A stretch of 64,000 nucleotides of DNA from CAYLRU01 sp964386565. GTDB lineage: Bacteria; Desulfobacterota; Desulfobacteria; Desulfobacterales; UBA5616. The stretch spans positions 43,896-107,895 of the forward strand of contig CAYLRU010000009.1 of NCBI GenBank assembly GCA_964386565.1, in the 5' to 3' direction. The notes beneath the pieces were generated by a model. It made no database searches. It saw only the letters and a list, made by a program, of their open reading frames with translations, and was not told where the DNA came from. Numbering within the stretch: position 1 is the stretch's first letter; each line of letters starts with the position of its first letter. Positions 34,828 through 44,190 of the stretch are shown here, piece by piece. Position numbers and translations under genes: made by a program.

Positions 34828-34930
34828 ATTCCTTTCCCCTCAATCGACAAAAGCGATCCGGATAAAATATTCATAAAAAAAACGAGGTGTTGCTGTGCCG
34901 GTATTTTATACGCAACAGGTGATATTACGA

Positions 34931-36121
34931 TCATGAACCGTTTTGTGCATGTTTTTTCTTAAATTCACAGGCCATCATTGACGTGGCCGACATGCACGCG
35001 GCAATGTTATTTATGATATTTTTAAATGTGGATGACAGTCCACCATACTCGGCAATCATGTCATTCAAGTCCAACTCCTCCACCTTTAAGTTTTTTGAAA
35101 CGTAAACAGAGGCGGACAGGTACTCATGGTCCATATCGATAAACGGTATATGACCGACAAAGTCGTTCGGAAATAAATTCGCAAGAAAAACATTACCGTG
35201 TTCCGTGGCTCGAACAACGCATGCCCGTCCTTCTTTGATCAGAGCCACTTTTTCCTTTGCATCTCCCTGCCGGATAAATATTTCCATTTTATCCAATTCG
35301 ATTTTAGGTTCCGTATTGGAATAATAGTCCACCGCTCGGTCCGTCACCTGTTTTAATCGTTTGTCCAAACTAAGAAAAATCCTTTTCAGTGCAGAAGACA
35401 AGCCGCCGAATTCCAAAGACAGCCGGTGGGAGTCCAGAACACCGAGCAATACCCTGTCTACAGCAACCGCCGTGGCACTTCGGACGTAATCACCCAGCAA
35501 AAAAGAAGCGATACTACCCACGAAAGAACCTGGACCGATACGGACGATATTAACCATGCCCTCTTTTGTTTTCTTTGTAATTTGAACGGTTCCTTCCAGT
35601 ATGACCCATAACCAATTGCCGTATTTGCCTTCAAGGACGATATCGCTGCCCGCCTCGAATTCTTCTTCATCGACAACATAAATATAATCGATAAGGGGAC
35701 CTTTTATAACCGGCTGGGGGATACCCAGTACCATACCGTTTTTCAGGCTTTTATCATGAGAAATCGGCCCAAGCTTTTTGATTTTTCCTTCGTCCAGCAT
35801 TTTCAGGCCGTTTAATATGATCTGCATACGGCTATCGTGAATCGTCGAGGCATTATTCACGGGATTTAAGAAAAACTCGAAATTCCCACGGGACCAGCCA
35901 AACAGTGCATAAACCGCGTCCAGTCCTTTTAACGAACCATATTCGGCATCGATGGGGTTGCCTCTCACAAAGAAAATCATTCCGGATTCTTCATCGTATG
36001 GACTTTTCAGATTAAGAACTCCCGTGCTGCCGTGGGAACCGATCAATTGAATAAGATCGCCGAGGCCGAAGTAGTTCAGATCTCCTGAAAAGACAGTATT
36101 TCCGTTTATTTTTTTTCTCAT
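34931..36121 (-). CDS. DUF4388 protein with two cyclic-nucleotide-binding-like domains
   Basis: The N-terminal 100 residues match the DUF4388 pattern (FSGDLNYFGLGDLIQLI...GVLNLKSP, GNFEFFLNP), found in deltaproteobacterial signalling proteins. A cNMP/CAP-like beta-barrel follows (residues about 165-275; GSDIVLEGKYGNWLWVILEGTVQI). A second, more diverged one comes after it (EIFIRQGDAKEKVALIKEGRACVV). No HTH is seen, so it is a sensor or adaptor, not a CRP-type regulator. ATG 36121 forms an ATGA overlap with the upstream MglA-like gene; ATG 36130 is an alternative. Confidence 0.8.
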   Translation of the reverse strand: MRKKINGNTVFSGDLNYFGLGDLIQLIGSHGSTGVLNLKSPYDEESGMIFFVRGNPIDAEYGSLKGLDAVYALFGWSRGNFEFFLNPVNNASTIHDSRMQIILNGLKMLDEGKIKKLGPISHDKSLKNGMVLGIPQPVIKGPLIDYIYVVDEEEFEAGSDIVLEGKYGNWLWVILEGTVQITKKTKEGMVNIVRIGPGSFVGSIASFLLGDYVRSATAVAVDRVLLGVLDSHRLSLEFGGLSSALKRIFLSLDKRLKQVTDRAVDYYSNTEPKIELDKMEIFIRQGDAKEKVALIKEGRACVVRATEHGNVFLANLFPNDFVGHIPFIDMDHEYLSASVYVSKNLKVEELDLNDMIAEYGGLSSTFKNIINNIAACMSATSMMACEFKKKHAQNGS

Positions 36122-36732
36122 TGAGCCCATTTGAATTGTTTCTGGAGTGATAACAGCGTCAGTTTCAAGCATTCGGTCAGTGTTTTACCCACACCCTCGC
36201 CTGTTACCGCACTTGCCGCAAAGGAAGGGACTTTCAACTGGCGGTTTAGATCTCTTTCCATTTGTTCAATGGACATGATCGGCAGACCTTCATTTGCAAG
36301 ATCCCGTTTATTATATTGAAGGACGAGTGGAATTTTAAATATGCTCAGGCCGTATTCTTTCAGGTTTGATTGCAGGTCTTTTAATGAAATCATGTTTTTT
36401 TCGCGTCTTACTTTAAGCGAATCCGCTACAAAAACGACACCGTCAACACCTTTTAAAACCAGTTTCCGTGTTGATGTGTACTTAACCTGCCCGGGAACGG
36501 TATATAACTGAACCCGTACATCGCAGCCCTTTATCTTGCCGAGTCCTATGGGCAGGAAATCAAAAAACAAGGTGCGGTCTCCCTCCGTATTAATGGACAC
36601 CATATCACCGGCAATCTGTTTTTTGAAGGTTTTATACGTATATTCCAAATTCGTCGTTTTGCCACATCGTCCTGGCCCGTAATAAACGATTTTACATTCA
36701 ATCTCACGATTTTTCATGTTCAAAACAGCCAT
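36118..36732 (-). CDS. MglA-type Ras-like small GTPase
   Basis: The 204-residue protein has the P-loop GPGRCGKTTN (residues 19-28), switch II LYTVPGQVKYTSTRK (the MglA VPGQ pattern in place of DxxGQ), and the G4 motif NKRD. MglA-family GTPases set cell polarity and direct motility organelles and polar protein placement. ATG 36732 is chosen over the frame's first ATG at 36810 because GGAGC lies at good spacing and the family N-terminus (KNREIECKIVYYGPG) starts just after. It overlaps the DUF4388/cNMP gene by 4 bases. No MglB (Roadblock) gene is seen next to it. Confidence 0.9.
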   Translation of the reverse strand: MAVLNMKNREIECKIVYYGPGRCGKTTNLEYTYKTFKKQIAGDMVSINTEGDRTLFFDFLPIGLGKIKGCDVRVQLYTVPGQVKYTSTRKLVLKGVDGVVFVADSLKVRREKNMISLKDLQSNLKEYGLSIFKIPLVLQYNKRDLANEGLPIMSIEQMERDLNRQLKVPSFAASAVTGEGVGKTLTECLKLTLLSLQKQFKWAQ

Positions 36733-36890
36733 ATAGCAAGCTCCAAGTCCAGGATATAATTTGATTTGCAACAGTCTCGGCTTAACCCGGTTGCAGTTTT
36801 TGGACAACATTCGGGTTTAACAGAAAAAACGGTTTTTAAAATTCCGGCGCCGGTACAACATGTTTATCGGTCGTATTAAACAGGTTGCAT

Positions 36891-37670
36891 CTATTTTTTA
36901 TTTTCCGGCTTTTTGGATTTTTTAATGGATGCCAGGATGTCAAACTCTTCGAAATCCTCGTTCTCATTTCTCGCCGCGACAGGTTCCGCTATCTTCGGCT
37001 TAACCATCGGTTTGGCCGGTTTTTGGACGCGTTTTTGAGATGGAAGTGATTTTTGTACCTTTTTGCGGTCCTTTTCAATAATAATATCTTGTTTTTTTAT
37101 CCCGGGGAGTTTCTTTTCAATGCCTTTGTTTTTAAAGTTTTTTTCAATAAACCGCTTCAGGGCGTCGAGCTGTTTTGCGGTAAACAAACCGCCGGTCAGC
37201 CATTCCATATACTGATTTTCGGCATCGTCGAATTTGGATTCCAAAAATAAACAATTGATGATATGTCTGGCCGCCTCCAGTCGTTTGGATTCGATCTTTA
37301 ACAATTTGACGAGTTCTTCTTTCGCACGTTCAAATTGACCGAACTTTATCAATGCCTTGGCCCCCTCCATTGCCGACGCGTCCTCATCCTCTCCTTCCGT
37401 GGCCTCAAACATTCTGGTGATGAGATCCTGGGATTCCTTTGTCATGTGAGGGGATAATACTTTTTTTTCAACAAGGCGAATTTCCTTTTCTATTCCATTG
37501 ATTTTGTCTGTAATATTATTGATTATTTTTTGTCCGTCCGAGGGTGGTAATTTTTTATCCACCAGGGCAATCACCTGCCCATAGCTTTCCTTGGCCTCCG
37601 CCAGCAATCCCTGGCTGCGATAAAGTTCAGCTTCTTTGATCAATGATTTGATTTTTGATTTGAGATCCAT
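36891..37670 (-). CDS. TPR-like helical protein with a basic C-terminal tail
   Basis: The 259-residue protein consists of helical repeats: a first TPR-like pair (EAELYRSQGLLAEAKESYGQVIALV), a coiled segment (NNITDKINGIEKEIRLVEKKV), and a second set (ALIKFGQFERAKEELVKLLKI, ESKFDDAENQYMEWL). A Lys/Pro-rich linker and a short acidic-then-basic tail (EEFDILASIKKSKK) follow. The architecture suggests an adaptor that docks partners through its tail. It is the first gene of the leftward run TPR-MglA-DUF4388/cNMP-PilZ, 158 bases before the GTPase. Confidence 0.75.
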   Translation of the reverse strand: MDLKSKIKSLIKEAELYRSQGLLAEAKESYGQVIALVDKKLPPSDGQKIINNITDKINGIEKEIRLVEKKVLSPHMTKESQDLITRMFEATEGEDEDASAMEGAKALIKFGQFERAKEELVKLLKIESKRLEAARHIINCLFLESKFDDAENQYMEWLTGGLFTAKQLDALKRFIEKNFKNKGIEKKLPGIKKQDIIIEKDRKKVQKSLPSQKRVQKPAKPMVKPKIAEPVAARNENEDFEEFDILASIKKSKKPENKK

Positions 37671-37872
37671 CTGCGACCCCGCGTACTATAGCATCCTGTA
37701 AATATTTTCAATTCTTTTATCAATAAGTTATATTGATAATGAACAAATTTAACTTGAAACGCCCTGCTTTGTCAATAAATGAAAGCGGGAAAAATAAATG
37801 GGCTGAGCCGTTTGTATTTTCATTAAAGCCCATGCGTTACAAAATTTAACTTTCTAACATGAAATAAATCTA

Positions 37873-37903
37873 TTGACAATCTTAAGTACACTGGTTATCC
37901 ACA
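37873..37903 (+). promoter_or_regulatory. mdh promoter overlapping a perfect DnaA box
   Basis: TTGACA at 37873-37878 is followed after 17 bases by TATCCA at 37896-37901, a plausible -35/-10 pair for mdh, whose ATG is at 37964. The -10 lies inside TTATCCACA (37895-37903), a perfect match to the consensus DnaA box. The promoter hexamer spacing is ideal; regulation by DnaA is only a possibility. Confidence 0.5.
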
Positions 37904-37963
37904 ATTTTTACAAAAAATCATAACGGGGTTAAAAATATTGGAATATGGTTAAGGAGAATACGT

Positions 37964-38899
37964 ATGGACAAAAAGGTGACGGTTGTAGGAGCAGGAAATG
38001 TCGGGGCTACGGCGGCCCAGAGAATCGCTGAAAAAGAATTGGCCGATGTTGTTCTCATTGATATAATCGAGGGCGTGCCTCAAGGAAAGGGACTTGACCT
38101 GAAAGAAGCGGCGCCTATTGAAAAACACGATGCAGATATCATCGGCACCAACGCCTATGATGAATCAGAAAGTTCGGATATCGTCATCATCACAGCAGGG
38201 ATTCCGAGAAAACCGGGGATGAGTCGGGACGACCTGATCAGTACGAATGCCGGAATTATGAAAAGCGTTACCCGGGAAATTGCAAAAAGGTCCCCGAATG
38301 CCGTCCTAATTATTGTCAGCAATCCGTTGGATGCCATGTGCCATGTCGCCTATGACGTGAGCGGTTTTCCAAAAAACAAGGTCATTGGTATGGCGGGCGT
38401 ATTGGATTCGGCCCGTTTCAGGGCATTTATCGCAATGGAACTTAATGTGTCTGTTGAAAATACCCATGCATTTGTACTGGGCGGTCACGGAGATACCATG
38501 GTTCCACTGCCGAGATATTCAACCGTGGCCGGAATTCCGATCACCGAACTCATGTCAAAAGAACGTATTGATGCCCTGGTCCAAAGAACTGCAAATGGCG
38601 GTGCTGAAATCGTCAGCCTTCTGAAAACGGGCAGTGCGTATTATGCCCCATCTGCCGCCGCCGTGGAAATGGCTGAAGCAATTTTAAAGGATAAAAAGAA
38701 AATATTGCCCTGTGCAGCTTATCTTGAGGGTGAATACGGGTTTAATGATCTCTTTATCGGCGTTCCGGTAAAGCTCGGCGCAGGCGGCATTAAAGAAATC
38801 ATTGAAATCAACCTGACGGAAGATGAAAAAGCAGCCCTGAAAAAATCAGCCGATGCTGTACAGGAGCTGAAGGACAAGTTAAAGGAGCTCGGTTTTTAA
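37964..38899 (+). CDS. mdh: Malate dehydrogenase (LDH-like type)
   Basis: The enzyme interconverts malate and oxaloacetate with NAD(P), in the citric-acid cycle. The 311-residue protein begins with the Rossmann motif VVGAGNVGATAAQ. It has the specificity loop IPRKPGMSRDDL with the malate-selecting Arg, NPLDAM and the catalytic His in GGHGDTMVPL. It belongs to the LDH-like MDH group used by many anaerobes. The AAGGAG ribosome-binding site is strong and a sigma-70-type promoter is visible upstream. It is a single gene, convergent with uvrC across 15 bases. Confidence 0.96.
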   Translation: MDKKVTVVGAGNVGATAAQRIAEKELADVVLIDIIEGVPQGKGLDLKEAAPIEKHDADIIGTNAYDESESSDIVIITAGIPRKPGMSRDDLISTNAGIMKSVTREIAKRSPNAVLIIVSNPLDAMCHVAYDVSGFPKNKVIGMAGVLDSARFRAFIAMELNVSVENTHAFVLGGHGDTMVPLPRYSTVAGIPITELMSKERIDALVQRTANGGAEIVSLLKTGSAYYAPSAAAVEMAEAILKDKKKILPCAAYLEGEYGFNDLFIGVPVKLGAGGIKEIIEINLTEDEKAALKKSADAVQELKDKLKELGF

Positions 38900-38914
38900 A
38901 ACCAAACCGGCAGG

Positions 38915-40750
38915 TTATCTGCTGCCTTTGTTGAGTGCATTGAGAATCGATCCGGCGGTCGTGCGGTTCATACCGGGCAGATCGCTTAATTCCTTAAGTG
39001 ATGCTGCCCGGATCCTTTTAATGCTTTTAAAATGTGTCAGCAGGATTTTTTTCCTCTTTTCTCCGACTCCCGGAATGCCGTCCAGTTCGGATTGCAGGAA
39101 TTTACTTTTTCGCTTTTGACGATGAAATGATATGGCAAACCGGTGTGACTCATCCCTGATCAACTGCAGAAACAATAGCAAATCCCGGTCTTTGCCGAAT
39201 TGAACGGCATTGGCGCGAAACGGTTTATAGACCTTGTCGGAAATCTCCCCTTTTGTTTCGTCCTTTTTTGCAATGGCAATAATATCGAACCGATTCAACA
39301 GGTTCAACTTCTTCATGACGTCAAGGGCCATATTCAATTGACCTTTTCCGCCGTCCACCACCAGTAAATCCGGCAATGGGTCACCGTCTTTATTTTCCAG
39401 GTATTTGGTAAAACGGCGGTGCAGGACCTCCCACATTGTCCCGTAATCATCCGGTTTGCGAATGGTTTTTATATGAAATTTACGATAGTCGGATTTCTTG
39501 GGTTTTCCATTTTCAAAAACCACCATCCCTGCCACAGGGCTCGAACCCGAGATATTGGAATTGTCAAAGCACTCGATACGTGCTGGAAACCGCTGCAAGC
39601 CCAGACGTTGTCGGAGCCTGTTCAATAATTCTTTGGAAACGGCATTCGAAGTTTTTGCATCCGTGAGAGCTGTTTTCGCATTCTGAACCGCCATTTCTAC
39701 CAGTCGTTTTTTTTCACCGCGTACAGGATATTTTATGTGGATTCTTTTTTGTGTAAAGGTATATAAAACGTCTTCAAGAATATCGGCCGACGGCATTGGA
39801 ATGGACAGCAATATTTCCTTCGGCAAAAAGTTGGATTTTTCATAATATTGCTTGATAAATGATTCCATCAATTCGGTTTCGGATGCCATGGTTTCATTGA
39901 AATAAAACGTTCTGGCGCCTTTGAGAAATCCGCTCCGAACGGCCAGCAGGGTGATTGTTGTGAATAGATCGTCTGAAGCCAGTCCCAGAATATCCCTGTC
40001 CATAAAATCCGATGCCACCACGACCTGCTTTTCCAGGGTTTTTTCCAGGGCAAATATTTTATCCCTTAGTTCCGCCGCTTTTTCATAGTTTCTTTTTTTT
40101 GCGGCAGCCGTCATTTCAGACTTTATTTTACGAATAAGATCAGGGGCCTTTCCTTTCAGAAACAAAATAATTTCACCGACAATCTCATGGTATTCTTTTT
40201 TAGAGACCTTCATACAGCATGGTGCAAGGCATGCATTCATCTGGTAGTTCAGGCACGGACGATCCCTTCGTTTGACGTCGTTGGATTTGCATTTTCGAAT
40301 TTTAAATGTTTTATGAATAATCTTAACAGACTCTTTCACGGCATGGGAAGATGAAAAGGGTCCGAAGTACAGGCACCCGTCTTTTTTTATTTTTCGAACG
40401 ATGCTGATATTCGGATAATTAACCCGTGGATCGATTTTCAGGCTGGGATACCGCTTATCATCCTTCAGGATAACATTATAACGCGGCCTGTATTTTTTTA
40501 TCAGATTGGATTCCAGGATCAGGGCTTCTTTTTCAGTGCCTGTGATGATGGTCTTTACATCCGCGACTTTTTTCAGTAATACACCGGTTTTGGTATCTTT
40601 ATGGATGGTGCGGGAAAAATATGACGCCAGTCTTTTCTTTAAATTTCGGGCCTTTCCCACGTAGATGACGCGTCCGTCGGCATCTTTCATCAAATAGACG
40701 CCGGAATCGGAAGAAAGACCGCCGACTTTATCCGCTACCTGTTCATTCAT
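38915..40750 (-). CDS. uvrC: Excinuclease ABC subunit C
   Basis: UvrC makes both incisions in nucleotide excision repair. The 611-residue protein has the GIY-YIG nuclease domain at the N-terminus (GVYLMKDADGRVIYVGKARN). A Cys cluster, a UVR motif (KKRNYEKAAELRDKIFALEK), an RNase H-like EndoV domain (IECFDNSNISGSSPVAGMV) and C-terminal helix-hairpin-helix repeats (LDGIPGVGEKRKKILL, LSDLPGMNRTTAGSIL) follow. It is the last gene of the leftward operon ispF-cysS-uvrB-uvrC, 3 bases after uvrB. Confidence 0.97.
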   Translation of the reverse strand: MNEQVADKVGGLSSDSGVYLMKDADGRVIYVGKARNLKKRLASYFSRTIHKDTKTGVLLKKVADVKTIITGTEKEALILESNLIKKYRPRYNVILKDDKRYPSLKIDPRVNYPNISIVRKIKKDGCLYFGPFSSSHAVKESVKIIHKTFKIRKCKSNDVKRRDRPCLNYQMNACLAPCCMKVSKKEYHEIVGEIILFLKGKAPDLIRKIKSEMTAAAKKRNYEKAAELRDKIFALEKTLEKQVVVASDFMDRDILGLASDDLFTTITLLAVRSGFLKGARTFYFNETMASETELMESFIKQYYEKSNFLPKEILLSIPMPSADILEDVLYTFTQKRIHIKYPVRGEKKRLVEMAVQNAKTALTDAKTSNAVSKELLNRLRQRLGLQRFPARIECFDNSNISGSSPVAGMVVFENGKPKKSDYRKFHIKTIRKPDDYGTMWEVLHRRFTKYLENKDGDPLPDLLVVDGGKGQLNMALDVMKKLNLLNRFDIIAIAKKDETKGEISDKVYKPFRANAVQFGKDRDLLLFLQLIRDESHRFAISFHRQKRKSKFLQSELDGIPGVGEKRKKILLTHFKSIKRIRAASLKELSDLPGMNRTTAGSILNALNKGSR

Positions 40751-40753
40751 ATA

Positions 40754-42748
40754 TTATAATTCAAACACCAGCCGCTGCTTCAACGCCTTAATTTGATCTC
40801 TGAGTTCGGCAGCCCGTTCAAATTCAAGTTCCCTGGCTGCCGCCTCCATTTCTTTTTCCATTTTCCTGATCATTTCATCAATATTATCAAAATTTTCAAA
40901 GGGTGTCACCGGCTCTTCAACCGCAGCCACGGTAACATAGTCGGCTTCATAAACCGAATCAAAAATGGTGGAGATCTCTTTCTGGATCGTTGAGGGAGTT
41001 ATGCCATATTGCCGGTTATACGCTTTTTGAATCTTTCTTCGCCGTACTGTTTCATCCAGGGCGTGCTGCATTGATCGGGTTACCGTGTCGGCGTACATGA
41101 TAATCTTTCCGGAAATATTCCTGGCAGCGCGTCCGCAGGTTTGGATCAGGGAACGCTCCGATCTGAGGAACCCTTCCTTATCCGCATCGAGAATGGCGAC
41201 CAGGGAGACCTCCGGTATGTCCAGACCTTCGCGAAGGAGATTAATACCGATGAGCACATCGAAGGTTCCCATTCTCAATTCACGAATAATCTCCATTCGT
41301 TCCAACGTGCTGATATCCGAATGGAGATACCGGACACGAATGCCCAGATCGGCGTAATACTCTGTCAAATCTTCCGCCATTCGCTTGGTCAAAGTAGTGA
41401 CCAAAACCCGTTCCCCTTTATTTTTCCGGATTAAGATTTCCTCGTAAAGGTCATCCACCTGGTGTGTTGCCTTTTTTACGATGATTTCAGGATCAATAAG
41501 ACCGGTAGGCCTGACAATCTGCTCCACAATGGTGTTTTTGCATCTATTTAATTCAAATTCAGCCGGTGTGGCCGAGACATAGATCACCTGGTTAACCTTT
41601 GATTCATATTCGTCAAATCGAAGAGGCCTGTTGTCCAGAGCGGACGGCAGGCGAAAACCGTATCTGACCAGTGTTTCCTTTCGGGCCCGGTCCCCGTTAT
41701 ACATACCCCGCATCTGGGGTATGGTAATGTGGCTTTCATCAATGATGGTGATAAAGTCATCCGGAAAATAGTCCAGCAGTGTCGGCGGGGGGTCTCCTGC
41801 TGTTCTGCCGGTAAGATGCCGTGAATAATTTTCAATTCCGTTGCAGTATCCGAGTTCCATCATCATTTCCAGATCGAAATGTGTCCGTTCTTCTATTCTT
41901 TGGGCTTCTATCAGCAGGTTTTCGTTTCTGAAATAGGCAATGCGTTCCTTCAGTTCCTCGATAATGGCTTCTCTGGCACGCTCAATGGCCTGACGACCTG
42001 TTACAAAATGACTGGCAGGATAAATGGTAACGGATTTCAATTTATGCCTGACGGTTCCCTTGAGAGGGTCGATTTCAGCAACCCCTTCGATTTCATCGCC
42101 GAAAAAATCAATCCGGACCGCCAGGTTTTCTTCATATGCGGGAAAAATTTCAACCCGGTCTCCCCTCACCCTGAAAACACCGCGATAGAAATCAACATCG
42201 TTTCGTTCATAATGGATGGATATCAGGTCCGACAATAATTTGTCCCTGCTCATGACCATATCTTTTTCAACGACGATCCGCATATCCAGATAGTCTTCCG
42301 GTGCCCCGAGGCCGAACAGACAGGACACGCTGGCAACGACAATCACATCTCGCCTTGAGAGGACGGAGCGTGTGGCGGAATGGCGCAGTTTGTCGATCAT
42401 CTCATTAATGGATGAATCTTTCTGGATGTAGGTATCGCTGGAGGGAATATATGCTTCCGGCTGATAATAATCATAATAACTGACAAAATATTCCACGGCG
42501 TTTTCAGGAAAAAAACGTCTGAATTCATTATAAAGCTGTGCTGCCAGCGTTTTGTTGGGCGCAATCACCAGCACGGGTCTGCCGGTATTGGAGATGACGT
42601 GCGCCATGGTAAAGGTTTTTCCCGATCCCGTAACGCCCAAAAGGACTTGATCTTTTATATTGTTCCGGAGATTGCGGCTTAATTTATCGATGGCGTCCGG
42701 TTGATCACCTTTTGGTTCAAAATTGGATACGAGTCGAAAAGCGGTCAT
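40754..42748 (-). CDS. uvrB: Excinuclease ABC subunit B
   Basis: UvrB is the helicase-like damage-verification subunit. The 664-residue protein has Walker A GVTGSGKTFTMA, the beta-hairpin YYQPEAYIPSSDTYIQKDSS that clamps DNA, and motif VI region QTCGRAARNISG. The C-terminal UVR motif ELEFERAAELRDQIKAL interacts with UvrC. It overlaps cysS by 4 bases and is followed by uvrC after 3 bases. uvrA is separate at 11.5-14.4 kb. Confidence 0.97.
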   Translation of the reverse strand: MTAFRLVSNFEPKGDQPDAIDKLSRNLRNNIKDQVLLGVTGSGKTFTMAHVISNTGRPVLVIAPNKTLAAQLYNEFRRFFPENAVEYFVSYYDYYQPEAYIPSSDTYIQKDSSINEMIDKLRHSATRSVLSRRDVIVVASVSCLFGLGAPEDYLDMRIVVEKDMVMSRDKLLSDLISIHYERNDVDFYRGVFRVRGDRVEIFPAYEENLAVRIDFFGDEIEGVAEIDPLKGTVRHKLKSVTIYPASHFVTGRQAIERAREAIIEELKERIAYFRNENLLIEAQRIEERTHFDLEMMMELGYCNGIENYSRHLTGRTAGDPPPTLLDYFPDDFITIIDESHITIPQMRGMYNGDRARKETLVRYGFRLPSALDNRPLRFDEYESKVNQVIYVSATPAEFELNRCKNTIVEQIVRPTGLIDPEIIVKKATHQVDDLYEEILIRKNKGERVLVTTLTKRMAEDLTEYYADLGIRVRYLHSDISTLERMEIIRELRMGTFDVLIGINLLREGLDIPEVSLVAILDADKEGFLRSERSLIQTCGRAARNISGKIIMYADTVTRSMQHALDETVRRRKIQKAYNRQYGITPSTIQKEISTIFDSVYEADYVTVAAVEEPVTPFENFDNIDEMIRKMEKEMEAAARELEFERAAELRDQIKALKQRLVFEL

Positions 42749-44190
42749 TGATTTTTCACTTTCCAGACGGTTCCGTCCGGTCGGTCTTCAAGGATAATAT
42801 TCATGTCTGCGAGCTGTTGACGGATCCTGTCGGCTTTGGCCCAGTCTTTTTCATTTCGTGCGAGGTTTCTTTCCTCAATAAGGTTTTCAATCTCCACCGG
42901 ATCCAATGCATCTTTCTCAAGGGCAACAGCCTTTTTTTGTTCGAAATATGATCCTGGTGAGCAGGATAAGATACCGAGGACCTGTCCAATGCGCAACACA
43001 TCTGCTTTTGCCGAGTTCACGGTATTCATGAGTTTGCGGGACAACCCGTCGGAAGCTTCATCCATCATGCGATTGACGGTGCGTGCCGCATCAAACAGTA
43101 TACCGATGCCCTGGGCCGTGTTGAAATCATCATTCATGGCTTCACAAAACCGGTTCCAGTAAATGCCTGATTCAATAATCGTATCCCCGGATGCATCGGA
43201 TAAAGTCTCATCGATACGCTTGATCAGCGCATAAAGCCTGTCCAGCCCCACACCCGCTTCATTCATCGCCTGCTGCGAATAATCAATGGGGCTGCGGTAA
43301 TGACTGGAGAGTAAAAACAGCCGGACAGATTCCGGATGAAAGGATCGGATCACATCCTTGATCATCAGGAAATTGTTTAGGGATTTGGACATTTTTTCCT
43401 TATTGATATTCACGAATCCGTTATGGACCCAATACATTGCAAAGGGTTTTTCAAATGCCCCCTCGGATTGGGCGATTTCATTTTCATGATGCGGAAAAAT
43501 CAAATCTTTTCCACCGCCGTGTATGTCAAATGTTTCTCCGAGAAATGTACTGCTCATGGCCGAACATTCGATATGCCATCCGGGACGCCCCTCCCCCCAT
43601 GGGCTGTGCCATCTGGGTTCACCGGGTTTTGCACTTTTCCACAACACAAAGTCCAGGGGATTTTTCTTGTTCGGATCGATTTCTACTCTGGCACCGGCGA
43701 TCATATCCTCTGGTTTCCGTCCCGACAGCTTTCCGTAATCTTTAAAGCGATCCACGGCAAAATAGACGTCACCACCGGATTGGTAGGCCATATCCTTTTT
43801 TATAAGGGTTTCAATAACGTTGATAATACCGTCGATGTGTTCGGTGGCCCTGGGTTCCAGTGTCGCTCTTTGAACATTTAAAGCATCCATATCCGTATAG
43901 AATTCATTGATATACCGGTCGGCCAGGGTTTTGGTGTCCAACCCGAGCTCATTGGCCCGATTGATGATCTTGTCGTCGATATCCGTAAAGTTCCTAACGT
44001 ATGTCACGTCATACCCGGCGGCCCTGAAATAGCGGGCAATAACATCAAACACCACAACCGATCGCGCATGCCCGATATGGCAGGCGTCATAAACCGTGGG
44101 GCCGCAGACATACATCTTTACTTTTCCGGGTTCAATGGGCCGGAATATTTCCTTTTTGCCGGTCAACGTGTTGTATATTTGAATCGTCAT
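42745..44190 (-). CDS. cysS: Cysteinyl-tRNA synthetase
   Basis: CysS charges tRNA-Cys. The 481-residue protein has the zinc Cys in MYVCGPTVYD, HIGH as CHIGHARS, the mid-sequence WHIECSAMSS and HHENEIAQSE zinc ligands, and KMSKS. The C-terminal tRNA-binding part has the usual EIENLIEERNLARNEKDW. It overlaps ispF upstream and uvrB downstream by 4 bases each, so all three are translationally coupled. ispF-cysS pairing is common in bacteria. Confidence 0.97.
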   Translation of the reverse strand: MTIQIYNTLTGKKEIFRPIEPGKVKMYVCGPTVYDACHIGHARSVVVFDVIARYFRAAGYDVTYVRNFTDIDDKIINRANELGLDTKTLADRYINEFYTDMDALNVQRATLEPRATEHIDGIINVIETLIKKDMAYQSGGDVYFAVDRFKDYGKLSGRKPEDMIAGARVEIDPNKKNPLDFVLWKSAKPGEPRWHSPWGEGRPGWHIECSAMSSTFLGETFDIHGGGKDLIFPHHENEIAQSEGAFEKPFAMYWVHNGFVNINKEKMSKSLNNFLMIKDVIRSFHPESVRLFLLSSHYRSPIDYSQQAMNEAGVGLDRLYALIKRIDETLSDASGDTIIESGIYWNRFCEAMNDDFNTAQGIGILFDAARTVNRMMDEASDGLSRKLMNTVNSAKADVLRIGQVLGILSCSPGSYFEQKKAVALEKDALDPVEIENLIEERNLARNEKDWAKADRIRQQLADMNIILEDRPDGTVWKVKNQ

